NCBI GenBank assembly: GCA_945957385.1
Contig: CAMFKP010000024.1
Location: forward strand, 1-51,171
DNA from: an uncultured Aeromonadaceae bacterium
GTDB lineage: Bacteria > Pseudomonadota > Gammaproteobacteria > Enterobacterales > Aeromonadaceae
Direction: 5' to 3'
DNA: 51,171 nucleotides
Shown here: one piece after another, positions 43,408-51,124 of the stretch
How positions within the stretch are numbered: position 1 is the stretch's first letter
Layout of the letters: each line of letters opens with the position of its first letter
Made by a program: the position numbers and the translations under genes
The notes under the pieces: generated by a model
The model's input: only the letters and a program-made list of their open reading frames with translations
The model's database searches: none
What the model was told of the DNA's origin: nothing

Positions 43408-43830
43408 TTAGCGTACCCAGCGGACGTTATGTCTAGGCTCGTCGCCGCATTCCCAGCTGACGCGCTTGGGAAGCAGTACTGTCAACAGGCGTGCGTCATG
43501 CACCGGAGCCGGTGTATTACGGCTCATCCATGACACCTGGATGCGGGGGGCGCTGTCTCGCCACTGGACGTGTTTGCGCATGTCGATGACCTGAGGCTCC
43601 AAGACGCGGTGTGCGACCAACGCCAGGTTTTCCGGTTTGGCTCTGGCCACAACCCAGGGGACGCGGACTGGTTTGGGGTCGCCTTCACGCCAGCTGATGA
43701 GACGCGTCGGCATCGCATCAGCATTCAGTTGCGCCGGTTGCAAGGTGATCTTGCTCTTAGCGATCCCCTTGATGAGCCACACTACCTTGATGCACTCTTG
43801 GCCTTGGTCTTTCATGGCTTGTACTTCCAT
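43408..43830 (-). CDS. Uncharacterised Trp-repeat protein
   Basis: I do not recognise a family. The 140-aa product contains an imperfect internal repeat of about 40 residues built around two tryptophans: RLISWREGDPKPVRVPWVV, KHVQWRDSAPRIQVSWMSR and KRVSWECGDEPRHNVRWVR, with a partial first copy ECIKVVWLIKG. Each unit reads as two short beta strands joined by an acidic/proline turn. No signal peptide or membrane segment is present. ATG 43830 has GGGA six bases upstream; an ATG at 43836 is also in frame. It is convergent with the SOS gene, and no regulatory motif was seen upstream. Confidence 0.75.
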   Translation of the reverse strand: MEVQAMKDQGQECIKVVWLIKGIAKSKITLQPAQLNADAMPTRLISWREGDPKPVRVPWVVARAKPENLALVAHRVLEPQVIDMRKHVQWRDSAPRIQVSWMSRNTPAPVHDARLLTVLLPKRVSWECGDEPRHNVRWVR

Positions 43831-44052
43831 ATTCATTCCCTCTATAAAGACTCGCCCTATCCTGTTGTCATTTTAATCCACGCTCCCTTGTCGGGATGAC
43901 AGGCGAGATAAATGCAGCGCTGAACCAGTTTTCCGCAGACACTTTCAGTATATGGAGCACTGGGAACTTCAAAAGAGGGCAGGCAAGATAAATTTGTTGC
44001 CTGTGCGTTGGATCAGTAGACTGAGCCCCCCAAACCGGCCGGGATGTGATTC

Positions 44053-44589
44053 ATGGCGTTAAAAGCGACGATTTTCAAAGCAGTTGTCAATGTGGCGGAT
44101 ACCGAACGCCATGTCTATCTGGAACAGGCCCTGACCTTGGCGCGTCACCCTTCGGAAACGGATGCTCGTATGATGGTCCGATTGTTGGCATGGTGTATGC
44201 GCGCAGATCCAGGATTGGAGTTTACTCGCGGTCTCTGTGCGGAGGATGAGCCGGATCTGTGGCGGCATGAGCTACACGGCGATATCAGTGAGTGGATTGA
44301 GGTCGGTCTACCAGAGCCGAAACGCTTGAAACGGGCATGCAATCGATCACAACAGGTGGTGCTGTTTGCCTATGGTGCGCGGGCGGCCCATGTCTGGTGG
44401 CAGCAGAACCAGACGGAAATAAGCAAGTTAGCTAATCTGCAACTCTACTATGTGGATGACACTCTCCTTGATCCGTTGGCCGCCTTGGCCGAACGAACCA
44501 TGAGCCTGCAGGTGACGATCAGCGATGGCAGTGTCTGGATCAGCGCCGGTGAACAGGCGTTGAGCTGGACGCCGGAGCGCTGGTTGTAA
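44053..44589 (+). CDS. YaeQ family protein
   Basis: This 178-aa protein matches the YaeQ family over its full length: MALKATIFKAVVNVADTERH at the N-terminus, RHPSETDARMMVRLLAWCMR, then WIEVGLPEPKRLKRACNRSQ. The fold is related to PD-(D/E)XK nucleases, with Glu and Lys of WIEVGLPEPKR at the corresponding site; E. coli YaeQ was reported as a suppressor of rfaH loss, but its function is unclear. It shares a terminator with roxA. Confidence 0.93.
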   Translation: MALKATIFKAVVNVADTERHVYLEQALTLARHPSETDARMMVRLLAWCMRADPGLEFTRGLCAEDEPDLWRHELHGDISEWIEVGLPEPKRLKRACNRSQQVVLFAYGARAAHVWWQQNQTEISKLANLQLYYVDDTLLDPLAALAERTMSLQVTISDGSVWISAGEQALSWTPERWL

Positions 44590-44590
44590 A

Positions 44591-44623
44591 ACAAACAAGG
44601 CACGCTATGCGTGCCTTGTTTGT
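44591..44623. terminator. Bidirectional terminator YaeQ gene / roxA
   Basis: A perfect 15-bp stem, ACAAACAAGGCACGC with GCGTGCCTTGTTTGT, closes a three-base loop between convergent genes. Confidence 0.9.
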
Positions 44624-44641
44624 CTAATAGCTGAACGCAGA

Positions 44642-45799
44642 CTATTCAACCTCTTCTGCTTGCCAGTCGCTGGCAAAGTACCAGTAGCCGGCATTGATCA
44701 GCATGGTGAACCAGGCCAGGGCGGCAGGTTCTTCAAGCGCCGTGCGTAATGCACCGGTCGCCAATTGGGTGTGATCACAGAGTTGACGCATCAGCGCCTC
44801 TGCGCCGGCTGGAACAGCAAACTGTTCGCCATGAATAAAACAGGTGCCAGGAGTCTGCTGCAGATAAAAGGCTCTAAGACCACCAAGTCGTAACACGACG
44901 TCATCCTGAAGTACCAGATCCAAGATTTCCCCTTCGGCATAGGGAGGATCAACCGGCTCCAGATCCAGCTCATGTTTGGCTTCGCTTAAACTCTGTACCA
45001 ATTGGCAGGCAAACGCTTCATCGTCCAGCAGAGATGACATCAACTCACGTAAACGTTGGATATCTTCCGACGTGACGCAGCCTGATGCCGAACGCGGTGT
45101 CAGATCCGGATCGGCATAACGCCGATTTCCCCCATCCTGGGCTATCAGCTGATCCGCGAGTTGGCTGAACAGTTCCCGCTGATTAGGCGCGCGAAAGCCG
45201 ACGGAATAGTTCAATGCCGGCGTTAACGCATAACCATCATGCGGGAATCCAGGTGGGATATAGAGAATGTCGCCGGCTTCGAGTTCGACATCAATCAGCG
45301 GTTCAAATTCCGGTACTTGCAGTAAGCCTGGGGTGGGGCAATGCTGTGGATGCTGACCGCGGTCACCCACGCGCCAGCGGCGGCGCCCCATGCCCTGAAT
45401 AATGAACACATCGTATTGATCGATATGTGGACCTACGCCACCACCGGGGACCGAGAACGAAATCATCAAATCATCAAGCCGCCAGTTGGGGAGTTGACGA
45501 AACGGCTCCATCAACTCGGCAGCTTGTGGATGCCAATGATCGACCGCTTGAACCAGTAATGACCAATCGGTTTCTCCCAGTTCATCGAAGCTGGTAAAAG
45601 GACCGTGTGCCACCTGCCATTGTCCATGGCAACGGCTGACCAGACGACTGTCAATTTGCTCCTCCATGGCCATGCCGGCCAATTCGTCCGCTGTCAGCGG
45701 ATCGACAAAAGGGGCGAGTGCCTGGCGCAATACCACCGGCTTTTTTTGCCAATAGGTTGCAAGAAAATCATCCCAGTTCAGGGCAAGTTGATAGGTCAT
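44642..45799 (-). CDS. roxA: 50S ribosomal protein L16 3-hydroxylase RoxA
   Basis: RoxA (YcfD) is a JmjC-type 2-oxoglutarate/Fe(II) oxygenase that hydroxylates an arginine of ribosomal protein L16. The 385-aa protein has the iron ligands His125 and Asp127 in GGGVGPHIDQYDVFIIQG, the third ligand His in YIPPGFPHDGYAL, and substrate-fold strings TYWQKKPVVLRQAL and GRRRWRVGD. The C-terminal dimerisation and winged-helix part is about 230-385. It is 62 bp downstream of the thiol-protein gene on the same strand. Confidence 0.95.
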   Translation of the reverse strand: MTYQLALNWDDFLATYWQKKPVVLRQALAPFVDPLTADELAGMAMEEQIDSRLVSRCHGQWQVAHGPFTSFDELGETDWSLLVQAVDHWHPQAAELMEPFRQLPNWRLDDLMISFSVPGGGVGPHIDQYDVFIIQGMGRRRWRVGDRGQHPQHCPTPGLLQVPEFEPLIDVELEAGDILYIPPGFPHDGYALTPALNYSVGFRAPNQRELFSQLADQLIAQDGGNRRYADPDLTPRSASGCVTSEDIQRLRELMSSLLDDEAFACQLVQSLSEAKHELDLEPVDPPYAEGEILDLVLQDDVVLRLGGLRAFYLQQTPGTCFIHGEQFAVPAGAEALMRQLCDHTQLATGALRTALEEPAALAWFTMLINAGYWYFASDWQAEEVE

Positions 45800-45828
45800 A
45801 TGGATTCCGAAATGACAGGATGGGATAT

Positions 45829-45854
45829 GACGCCGATCAGAGCAGATCGGCGTC
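45829..45854 (-). other. Intergenic hairpin, thiol protein gene / roxA
   Basis: GACGCCGATC and GATCGGCGTC form a 10-bp perfect stem. No T tract follows in the direction of transcription, so it may reduce rather than end read-through into roxA. Confidence 0.55.
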
Positions 45855-45861
45855 GAAGGGC

Positions 45862-46596
45862 TTACTTGACCTGATTGACCAGGGCCTTGAGATCATCACT
45901 GCTACGCGGTGCACCGCGCAGGATCTGATCGCCAATGACAAACGCCGGAGTGCCGGTCAGGCCGAGTTTCTCGGCGAGCTGACGGGTTTCCTGCAACTGC
46001 TTTTCGATGGCCGGATCCTGCATTTTCTTTTCCAGTGCCGGCCAATTTAGTCCGCTCTTCTTTGCGACTTCTGCCAGCTCTTTGTCACTCTTCAGCGGGC
46101 CTTGATGATTCATCAGTGCCGTATGGAAAGCGGCATACTTGTCCGGATGCAGACTGTTCACCGCCAGTGCTGCTTTGGCGGCAACGTAGGAAGTTTCACT
46201 TAGAATTGGAAACTCTTTGTACACCACACGTACGTTCTTGTTGTCAGCCAGCAGGTTGTCGATCATCGCGGTGGCATGCTTGCAATACCCACAGTTGTAA
46301 TCAAAGAACTCGACCACGGTGATGGTGCCTTTGTCATTTCCCACCACAGGATCACGCTTGTCGGCAAACAGGGCATCATGGTTTTGCTTCAGCAGCTGGG
46401 TATCGGCCTCTTGCTGTTGGCTTTCCTGCTTGGCGCGTAACGCATTGGACATGTCAATCAGGAGTTCAGGGTGAGCAATCAGGTAGTCGTGAACGATTTT
46501 TTCGACATCTTGTTTACCCAGCTCTGCCGCATGAACGGGATAGGTGAGAGGCAGCAGGCAGGCTAAGGCAGGCAGTAAGAGTTTGGACATCTTCAT
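45862..46596 (-). CDS. Periplasmic DsbA-family thiol oxidoreductase, ScsC-like
   Basis: This 244-aa exported protein has a signal peptide (MSKLLLPALACLLPLTYPVHA), a charged helical N-terminal segment (25-80) like the oligomerisation stalk of ScsC, and a thioredoxin domain with the active site FFDYNCGYCKHA (Cys102 and Cys105) and cis-Pro loop GTPAF. The helical insertion and short stalk fit the ScsC/BcfH/Com1 group more than classical DsbA. No scsB or scsD partner is adjacent, so its redox partner is unknown. It could act as disulfide isomerase or reductase. Confidence 0.9.
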   Translation of the reverse strand: MKMSKLLLPALACLLPLTYPVHAAELGKQDVEKIVHDYLIAHPELLIDMSNALRAKQESQQQEADTQLLKQNHDALFADKRDPVVGNDKGTITVVEFFDYNCGYCKHATAMIDNLLADNKNVRVVYKEFPILSETSYVAAKAALAVNSLHPDKYAAFHTALMNHQGPLKSDKELAEVAKKSGLNWPALEKKMQDPAIEKQLQETRQLAEKLGLTGTPAFVIGDQILRGAPRSSDDLKALVNQVK

Positions 46597-46789
46597 GAGT
46601 CAGTTACCGAAATGTAGATGAAAAGAGACAGGGCGATATCTAGCGTGGCTTTATGCGTACAAGTCAAGTTTCTGTGACCGAATGCGGTGTTTTTGCCCCA
46701 CAATCGCGAAGGTTGCCGCAAATAGCAGCAGTCAGCACACGAGACCATTTACAACCGTAATCGATGTCGCTAGTATTCGCCCCCGTTAC

Positions 46790-46877
46790 GGAGGGGTGGC
46801 AGAGCGGCTTAATGCAACGGTCTTGAAAACCGTCGATGGGCGACCATCCGTGGGTTCAAATCCCACCCCCTCCGCCA
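46790..46877 (+). tRNA. tRNA-Ser (anticodon UGA)
   Basis: The 88-base gene folds as a class II tRNA. Acceptor GGAGGGG pairs with CCCCTCC, followed by G and an encoded CCA. The anticodon loop CTTGAAA gives UGA, which reads UCN serine codons. The long variable arm is GATGGGCGACCATC, and the T arm is GTGGGTTCAAATCCCAC. It stands alone and is followed by a terminator. Confidence 0.97.
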
Positions 46878-46882
46878 GATTT

Positions 46883-46913
46883 AAGGCCCACTTCGGTGGG
46901 CCTTTAGTTTTTC
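46883..46913 (+). terminator. Intrinsic terminator of tRNA-Ser
   Basis: AAGGCCCAC, a TTCG tetraloop and GTGGGCCTT form a 9-bp stem, followed by TTAGTTTTT. It also lies at the end of the leftward EamA gene. Confidence 0.92.
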
Positions 46914-46919
46914 TGGCGG

Positions 46920-47813
46920 TTAGCGTTTGCGGCTGGTTAATGAAACACCGCCTACAACCAGTACGACACCGACCCATTGCCAGCCACTGAGCCACTCATC
47001 CAGCAATTGCATGCTGAACAAAATGGTCAGTATGGGACCAAGGCTACCGATAATCGCAGTTCGGCCAGCACCGATACGCAGCATGGCGGCACTGAGCGCG
47101 TAGACGGGAAACAGTGTCGAGATCAGCGCCATGGCTACGGCGTAACTCCAGACTTGCCAAGGTTGTTCGCTGATTACCGCGGGGTTGCGCGTCACAAGAA
47201 AATGTACCCCCATCGCCGCCGCCGAGACCAGCAGCGCCAGTTCGGTAAACCGTCGCGCACCTATCTGCTGAATCATGCGCGGACTGAACGTGAGATAAAG
47301 CGCATAGGTAATGGTGCTGGCCAGCACCAGTAATAGCCCACCAAGATCGGCATGGCTCTGGCCTAAATCTGGTAACAGGACTAAGGCCATGCCGCTATAG
47401 GTCAGCACTAAAGCCATAACCGTTACTCTGGACAGGCGCTGCCGGTACAACAGCGCCGATAACAGCACGGTTAAGGTTGGATACAAGCAAAGCACCATCC
47501 GCTCCAGGCTGGCACTGACTGTCTCCAGTCCCAGAAAATCCAGCAGACTCGACAAGTAGTAACCCAATAGCCCGAGTACTACGAGCCATAGGCATTGCGA
47601 TCTGGTCAGTGCTGGCTCCTGCCGCCAGCGACGCCAACGGATGAGCAATAGTACAGGTACTAGCAGGCCCAGGCGCAGGGTGACCAGCGTGATGGCGTCG
47701 ATACCATATTGATAAGCTAATTTGGCAAAGATGGCTTTGGCGGCAAAGCCGCAGGCGGCAGTCAGTGCCAGCACGACGCCGATAGCCTGAGATTGCGAGT
47801 CGAAGGCGGACAT
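46920..47813 (-). CDS. EamA/DMT family transporter
   Basis: This 297-aa membrane protein has ten predicted helices in two EamA repeats: the first begins AIGVVLALTAACGFAAKAIF and the second DLGGLLLVLASTITYALYLT. The family exports metabolites, amino acids or nucleosides; the substrate cannot be told. I start at ATG 47813 (MSAFDSQSQ), which gives normal length, although its ribosome-binding site is weak; upstream in-frame starts would add a non-conserved tail of up to 50 residues. It is divergent from the LysM-like gene. Confidence 0.85.
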   Translation of the reverse strand: MSAFDSQSQAIGVVLALTAACGFAAKAIFAKLAYQYGIDAITLVTLRLGLLVPVLLLIRWRRWRQEPALTRSQCLWLVVLGLLGYYLSSLLDFLGLETVSASLERMVLCLYPTLTVLLSALLYRQRLSRVTVMALVLTYSGMALVLLPDLGQSHADLGGLLLVLASTITYALYLTFSPRMIQQIGARRFTELALLVSAAAMGVHFLVTRNPAVISEQPWQVWSYAVAMALISTLFPVYALSAAMLRIGAGRTAIIGSLGPILTILFSMQLLDEWLSGWQWVGVVLVVGGVSLTSRKR

Positions 47814-47949
47814 CCCAGAGTCTCGAATGATTGTAAAGGTTGCCAGCATGCGGATTCGGTGATGGTGGGTCAAGTCAGCGGCTGCGCTGCTGGCTCGGCG
47901 GGATTCTGCCATGCTTGCAATACAGGTCCGGCGGTAAAGAGGGAATATC

Positions 47950-48510
47950 ATGTTGCAATCCACGCTGTTGATCCTCTCTATGCTGCTACCGGTTCAGCCG
48001 GTTGCGGATGAATGCTGGATTCGGTTGCCCCAAGCGTCACTCCCGGCTGGTCTTTCGCCAACCGCGGTTGTCTTGCTGTGGGCGGGACAGCGCTATCCGG
48101 CACACAGCCTGGCGCTCAGAGAAGGGCGCTGGCTGGTCAAGTTTCATGTGCGGGCGCAGGGCCAAGCTCGGGTTGAGATCAACCCTGTGGAGGGCCTGAA
48201 CCTGGTTCCGGCTTCTGCTGCGCAGGGGGCAAGTGATGTTTGTCATGCTGTTACGCGGCAAGGAGAGACGCTCTGGCATGTAGGCAGTGCGCTGGCGGGG
48301 GCGCATGCCGATCCCTACCTCTATGTATTGGCGCTGTTTGCCGCCAATCGTGAGTTACTGGATAACAACCCTGACGAGCTGCGTATTGGGGATCAACTGC
48401 ATTGCCCGCGTAATGAGGATCTGGCACAACTGGGCATGCTTTCTCAGCAACAACGCCAGGCGTTATACCTGCGCCTGGTTGGCTATGGCCGTCGCCTTTC
48501 TCGACGATAA
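47950..48510 (+). CDS. Exported LysM/FimV-like protein
   Basis: The 186-aa product starts with a hydrophobic signal (MLQSTLLILSMLLPVQPVADE). Its C-terminal half carries a FimV/LysM-like string: VTRQGETLWHVG, then PYLYVLALFAANRELLDNNP and ELRIGDQLHCP. LysM modules bind peptidoglycan; in FimV-type proteins the motif localises polar pilus assembly factors. The N-terminal half is a short beta-rich region. This is a small, isolated protein, not a full FimV. No partner gene is adjacent. Confidence 0.75.
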   Translation: MLQSTLLILSMLLPVQPVADECWIRLPQASLPAGLSPTAVVLLWAGQRYPAHSLALREGRWLVKFHVRAQGQARVEINPVEGLNLVPASAAQGASDVCHAVTRQGETLWHVGSALAGAHADPYLYVLALFAANRELLDNNPDELRIGDQLHCPRNEDLAQLGMLSQQQRQALYLRLVGYGRRLSRR

Positions 48511-48515
48511 GTCGC

Positions 48516-48544
48516 TTGTCTGACATTCGCCCGAATGCTACTAT
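48516..48544 (+). promoter_or_regulatory. Sigma-70 promoter of rplY
   Basis: TTGTCT (48516-48521), exactly 17 bp, then TACTAT (48539-48544) precede rplY, followed by a GC-rich GCGCGCC discriminator as in stringently controlled promoters. Confidence 0.75.
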
Positions 48545-48622
48545 GCGCGCCGTTTTACCCGAGATAGCTGGACGGTCGCATCTTGCTATCACTCATTCAA
48601 ACTCAAGTAAGTGAGAAATATC

Positions 48623-48910
48623 ATGGCTTATTCTTTCGAAGCACAACTGCGTTCCGACCTGGGGAAAGGTGCGAGCCGCCGCCTGCGTCGTGACGAGAAG
48701 GTACCTGCTGTTGTTTATGGCGCAGGTCAGGATGCCGTTTCTATCACCGTTGATCACAACAAGATCATCGTTGCTCAGGCTAACGACGCTTTCTACAACG
48801 AAACCATCACTCTGGTTATCGATGGCAAGGAAGTGGCTGTAAAGGTTGCCGCTGTTCAGCGTCACCCGGTTAAGCCGAAGGTCGTTCACCTGGACTTCGT
48901 TCGCGTTTAA
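48623..48910 (+). CDS. rplY: 50S ribosomal protein L25
   Basis: L25 binds 5S rRNA in the large subunit. The 95-aa short form without the CTC extension matches E. coli (94 aa). Recognised stretches are [20 protein letters not shown] then VVYGAG, and [18 protein letters not shown] at the C-terminus. The ATG at 48623 is chosen over the in-frame GTG at 48611 on length. It has its own promoter and terminator. Confidence 0.98.
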   Translation: MAYSFEAQLRSDLGKGASRRLRRDEKVPAVVYGAGQDAVSITVDHNKIIVAQANDAFYNETITLVIDGKEVAVKVAAVQRHPVKPKVVHLDFVRV

Positions 48911-48927
48911 TACTTTAATCGCGAATC

Positions 48928-48955
48928 AAAGGCGCTCAGTGAGCGCCTTTTTTGT
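48928..48955 (+). terminator. Intrinsic terminator of rplY
   Basis: AAAGGCGCTC and GAGCGCCTTT form a 10-bp stem, followed by a run of T. Confidence 0.93.
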
Positions 48956-49012
48956 TGCCCGGTGCGTAACACTGTATTGTGACGCTACTCCAACCACACG
49001 AGGTACTGCCTG

Positions 49013-49849
49013 ATGATCCGACTAGGTTCCCTTAATATGCTGCCGCTGCTACGCCGTGATGAGAAAGGCGGTTGGCTGGATGCTGAAACGTTCGGCGAGG
49101 TGCTGCTGCCATTACGCCAATTACCTAAAGATGCCAAGCCTGGCCAAGCCGTGCGTGTGTTTGTCTATCTAGACGGTGATGGTGAACTGGTTGTCACCGG
49201 TTTCAAGCCTTATGCACAGGTTGGTGAATTCGTCGGACTCAAGGTGGTTAGCGCTAATCGGCTGGGGGCGTTTTTGGATTGGGGACTGAAAAAAGATCTC
49301 TTTGTCCCGGCGCGTGAGCAATCACAGCCCATGCAAGTTGATCGCCACTATGTGGTTTATCTCTATCTGGATCAGGATGGCCGTGTGGCGGCGACCAGTA
49401 AGCTGGAGCGTTTTTTGATAGAAGGCTGGCCTGAATATCAACCCGGCGACAGCGTCAGCATCTTACCCGCGGAGCAGACGCCACTTGGCATTAAAGCCGT
49501 TGTTGATGGTAAATATTGGGGCGTGTTATATCGCAATGAGCTGTTTGGTAAAGTCACGCTGGGACGTGAGATCCGCGCGTTTATCAAGCAGGTTCGCGAA
49601 GATGGCAAAATTGATCTGACATTGAATCAGGCAGGACAGCCGGGTGCTGACGCGGCAGCGGAAAAAATTCTGCAACGCCTCAAGAAGCAGGGAGGATATT
49701 TGCCAGTAAGTGATAAGACCCAACCAGAGGTCATTAATCAGTTATTTGCAATGAGCAAAGGCACCTTTAAGAAAGCGATCGGCGGATTATATAAAAAAGG
49801 ACTCATTACATTGGATGAGGATGGTATTCGCCTGACGCCCGGCGCGTAA
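49013..49849 (+). CDS. S1-type RNA-binding protein, CvfB/YitL family
   Basis: The 278-aa protein follows the CvfB layout: S1-like domains at the N-terminus and centre (VVSANRLGAFLDWGLKKDLF, then VVDGKYWGVLYRNELFG with VRGKI-like REDGKIDLTLNQAG) and a C-terminal winged helix (about 215-278, KGTFKKAIGGLYKKGLITLD). In Staphylococcus aureus CvfB binds RNA and affects virulence gene expression; the gammaproteobacterial members are little studied. GAGGT precedes the ATG. It is monocistronic. Confidence 0.92.
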   Translation: MIRLGSLNMLPLLRRDEKGGWLDAETFGEVLLPLRQLPKDAKPGQAVRVFVYLDGDGELVVTGFKPYAQVGEFVGLKVVSANRLGAFLDWGLKKDLFVPAREQSQPMQVDRHYVVYLYLDQDGRVAATSKLERFLIEGWPEYQPGDSVSILPAEQTPLGIKAVVDGKYWGVLYRNELFGKVTLGREIRAFIKQVREDGKIDLTLNQAGQPGADAAAEKILQRLKKQGGYLPVSDKTQPEVINQLFAMSKGTFKKAIGGLYKKGLITLDEDGIRLTPGA

Positions 49850-49887
49850 GTAAATCACTATTTCATATCGCCGAGTCTATCTATGTG

Positions 49888-49911
49888 TCGAGGGGCGAAT
49901 AGGCCCCTCGA
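49888..49911. terminator. GC-rich hairpin after the CvfB-like gene
   Basis: TCGAGGGGC and GCCCCTCGA form a 9-bp stem around GAATAG between convergent genes. No long T tract is seen, so its strength is uncertain. Confidence 0.6.
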
Positions 49912-49921
49912 GTGAGGTAAC

Positions 49922-50248
49922 TTATTCTGCAGTGGGATTTATCCAGCGCAGCCTGGCTTTGGCCATATCCCCATCCACAGGTAGTAACATCCGGCAATAA
50001 ATAATTTCAAATTCGTCCTGTTCGTCCAGCAAGCCAATTACGATTTCGTACCAATCCTCGCTAACAAAAATACCATCTAATGTTTCCCGCCAATCCGGAC
50101 TTGGTGGTATAGCATCCACCGCACCGCGATCATCAAATTCCAATGTGATATCGACGATGGCTTCAGCCGCAAGATGATCGGCAGCCTGTTTTAAAAACAG
50201 TTCATAGCCCAATTCAATTAACGATTCTGGTGAGCAGGTAGCAGACAT
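49922..50248 (-). CDS. yciU: YciU-family putative double-stranded DNA mimic protein
   Basis: The 108-aa acidic protein resembles YciU/HI1450 (DUF440), which folds to resemble the charge pattern of DNA and may bind HU-type or other DNA-binding proteins. Similar strings are ELGYELFLKQAADHLAAEAI, ITLEFDDRGAVDAIPPSPDW and YEIVIGLLDEQDEFEIIYCR. The high Asp/Glu content fits. I start at ATG 50248, with GAGTG six to seven bases upstream; GTG 50257 is an alternative. The target is not known. Confidence 0.8.
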   Translation of the reverse strand: MSATCSPESLIELGYELFLKQAADHLAAEAIVDITLEFDDRGAVDAIPPSPDWRETLDGIFVSEDWYEIVIGLLDEQDEFEIIYCRMLLPVDGDMAKARLRWINPTAE

Positions 50249-50585
50249 TGTTGGCACTCATAATCCATGGAACTGGCGGATATTAGACCAGTTATATTAT
50301 GAGGCTGCATCAGTTACCCCAAAATAATAGTGAGATGAAATCAGTCTGATATTCCGTAAGCAATGAGAGTACTGGTTCGCTATCGCGCCAGGAGGCGCAT
50401 TATAAATCGATTGCACTGTATTGCCGTCACATGGAAGCAAGAGGTTTGGCTAAATTTGGTGCAAAAAAATATTGCGGATACGAATGGGGCTGGATTATTG
50501 CGCATATATTGTTAAAATCACGCTGCACTTTGGTGCACCTCGAAAATACGAGGCAATTGAGTTAATAACAATGAAGGAATGACAA
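50249..50585. other. Intergenic region before the small lipoprotein gene
   Basis: About 340 AT-rich bases. Just upstream of the lipoprotein gene are two adjacent small hairpins: TGCAC/GTGCA (50524-50537) and CCTCG/CGAGG (50538-50553). They would lie in the 5' leader of that gene. Nothing else is recognised. Confidence 0.5.
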
Positions 50586-50762
50586 ATGAAACATGCTCTG
50601 GCTTTGGCAAGTGTGCTGGTTATCTCTTTGACTGCTTGTGGTGAAAAGAAAGCAGAAGAAACCTCTGCTGCTCCGGCTGCTGTTTCCGCTGCCGTTGCAA
50701 CTTCAGCCGCTGAAGCAACGTCCGCTGCTGCCCCTGTCTCCGCAGCTGCTGAAACCAAATAA
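50586..50762 (+). CDS. Small alanine-rich lipoprotein
   Basis: This 58-aa product is a clear lipoprotein precursor: MKHALALASVLVISLTAC places Cys18 in a good lipobox (LTAC). Gly at +2 does not give an inner-membrane retention signal, so the outer membrane is likely. The mature 41 residues are almost entirely Ala with Ser, Thr, Glu, Pro and Val (for example SAAPAAVSAAVATSAAEATS), probably extended and wall-facing. AAGGA precedes the ATG and a strong terminator follows, supporting expression. It resembles no named family that I can identify, though entericidin-like lipoproteins have similar size. Confidence 0.85.
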   Translation: MKHALALASVLVISLTACGEKKAEETSAAPAAVSAAVATSAAEATSAAAPVSAAAETK

Positions 50763-50780
50763 GTAGCTATAAGTGCGAGA

Positions 50781-50814
50781 AAAAAGCTGCCTATATGGCA
50801 GCTTTTTGTTTTTT
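50781..50814 (+). terminator. Intrinsic terminator of the small lipoprotein gene
   Basis: AAAAAGCTGCC (50781-50791) pairs with GGCAGCTTTTT (50797-50807) around TATAT, followed by GTTTT. It isolates the rrn promoter from upstream transcription. Confidence 0.94.
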
Positions 50815-50921
50815 ATAACTTCAGATACAGCACAGTATTCGCTGTGAGCAAGGGATGGCTGTTCGCTATGTGCACGATTGGTTGCTTTATGAGCAAACGA
50901 ATCAACTTTTGCTGAAGTTGC

Positions 50922-50949
50922 TTGCCAACTGTGATCGTGCCCCTATAAT
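50922..50949 (+). promoter_or_regulatory. rrn operon promoter (P1-like)
   Basis: TTGCCA (50922-50927), a 16-bp spacer and consensus TATAAT (50944-50949) are followed by a GCGCCC discriminator. The 16-bp spacing and GC-rich discriminator are hallmarks of growth-rate and ppGpp-controlled rRNA promoters. The upstream region is A/T-rich, as expected for an UP element. Confidence 0.85.
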
Positions 50950-50960
50950 GCGCCCTCATC

Positions 50961-51124
50961 GACGACGCGGTCGTCACGCTCTTTAACAATCAAATCAAGC
51001 AATCTGTGTGGGCACTCGCAGGAATTGGATGTCAAATAATTGATATGCAATGACTGAAGAAGTGACCAAGACGAATCGAAAGATTCGGCAACAGTTAATT
51101 CAAAATTCATTGAGCTAAAACTTT
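50961..51124 (+). promoter_or_regulatory. rRNA leader with antitermination elements
   Basis: The leader has a boxB-like hairpin GACGAC-GCG-GTCGTC (50961-50975), then boxA CGCTCTTTAACA (50977-50988), then AATCTGTGTGGGCACTCG (51001-51018), which matches the E. coli rrn leader. Order and sequence fit Nus-factor antitermination. The rest up to 51124 is the 16S precursor spacer. Confidence 0.85.

Noticed and set aside
46682..46995. Short frames across the tRNA-Ser gene, one reading GFEPTDGRPSTVFKTVALSR
   Set aside because: This peptide is a well-known artefact of translating a tRNA-Ser gene on the opposite strand; the tRNA explains it.
50411..50440. LexA box near CTGTATTGCCG
   Set aside because: There is no right half-site at the required distance.
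50495..50758. 87-aa Ala/Glu-rich minus-strand frame
   Set aside because: It is the antisense of the small lipoprotein gene, which has a lipobox, a ribosome-binding site and a terminator in the other direction.
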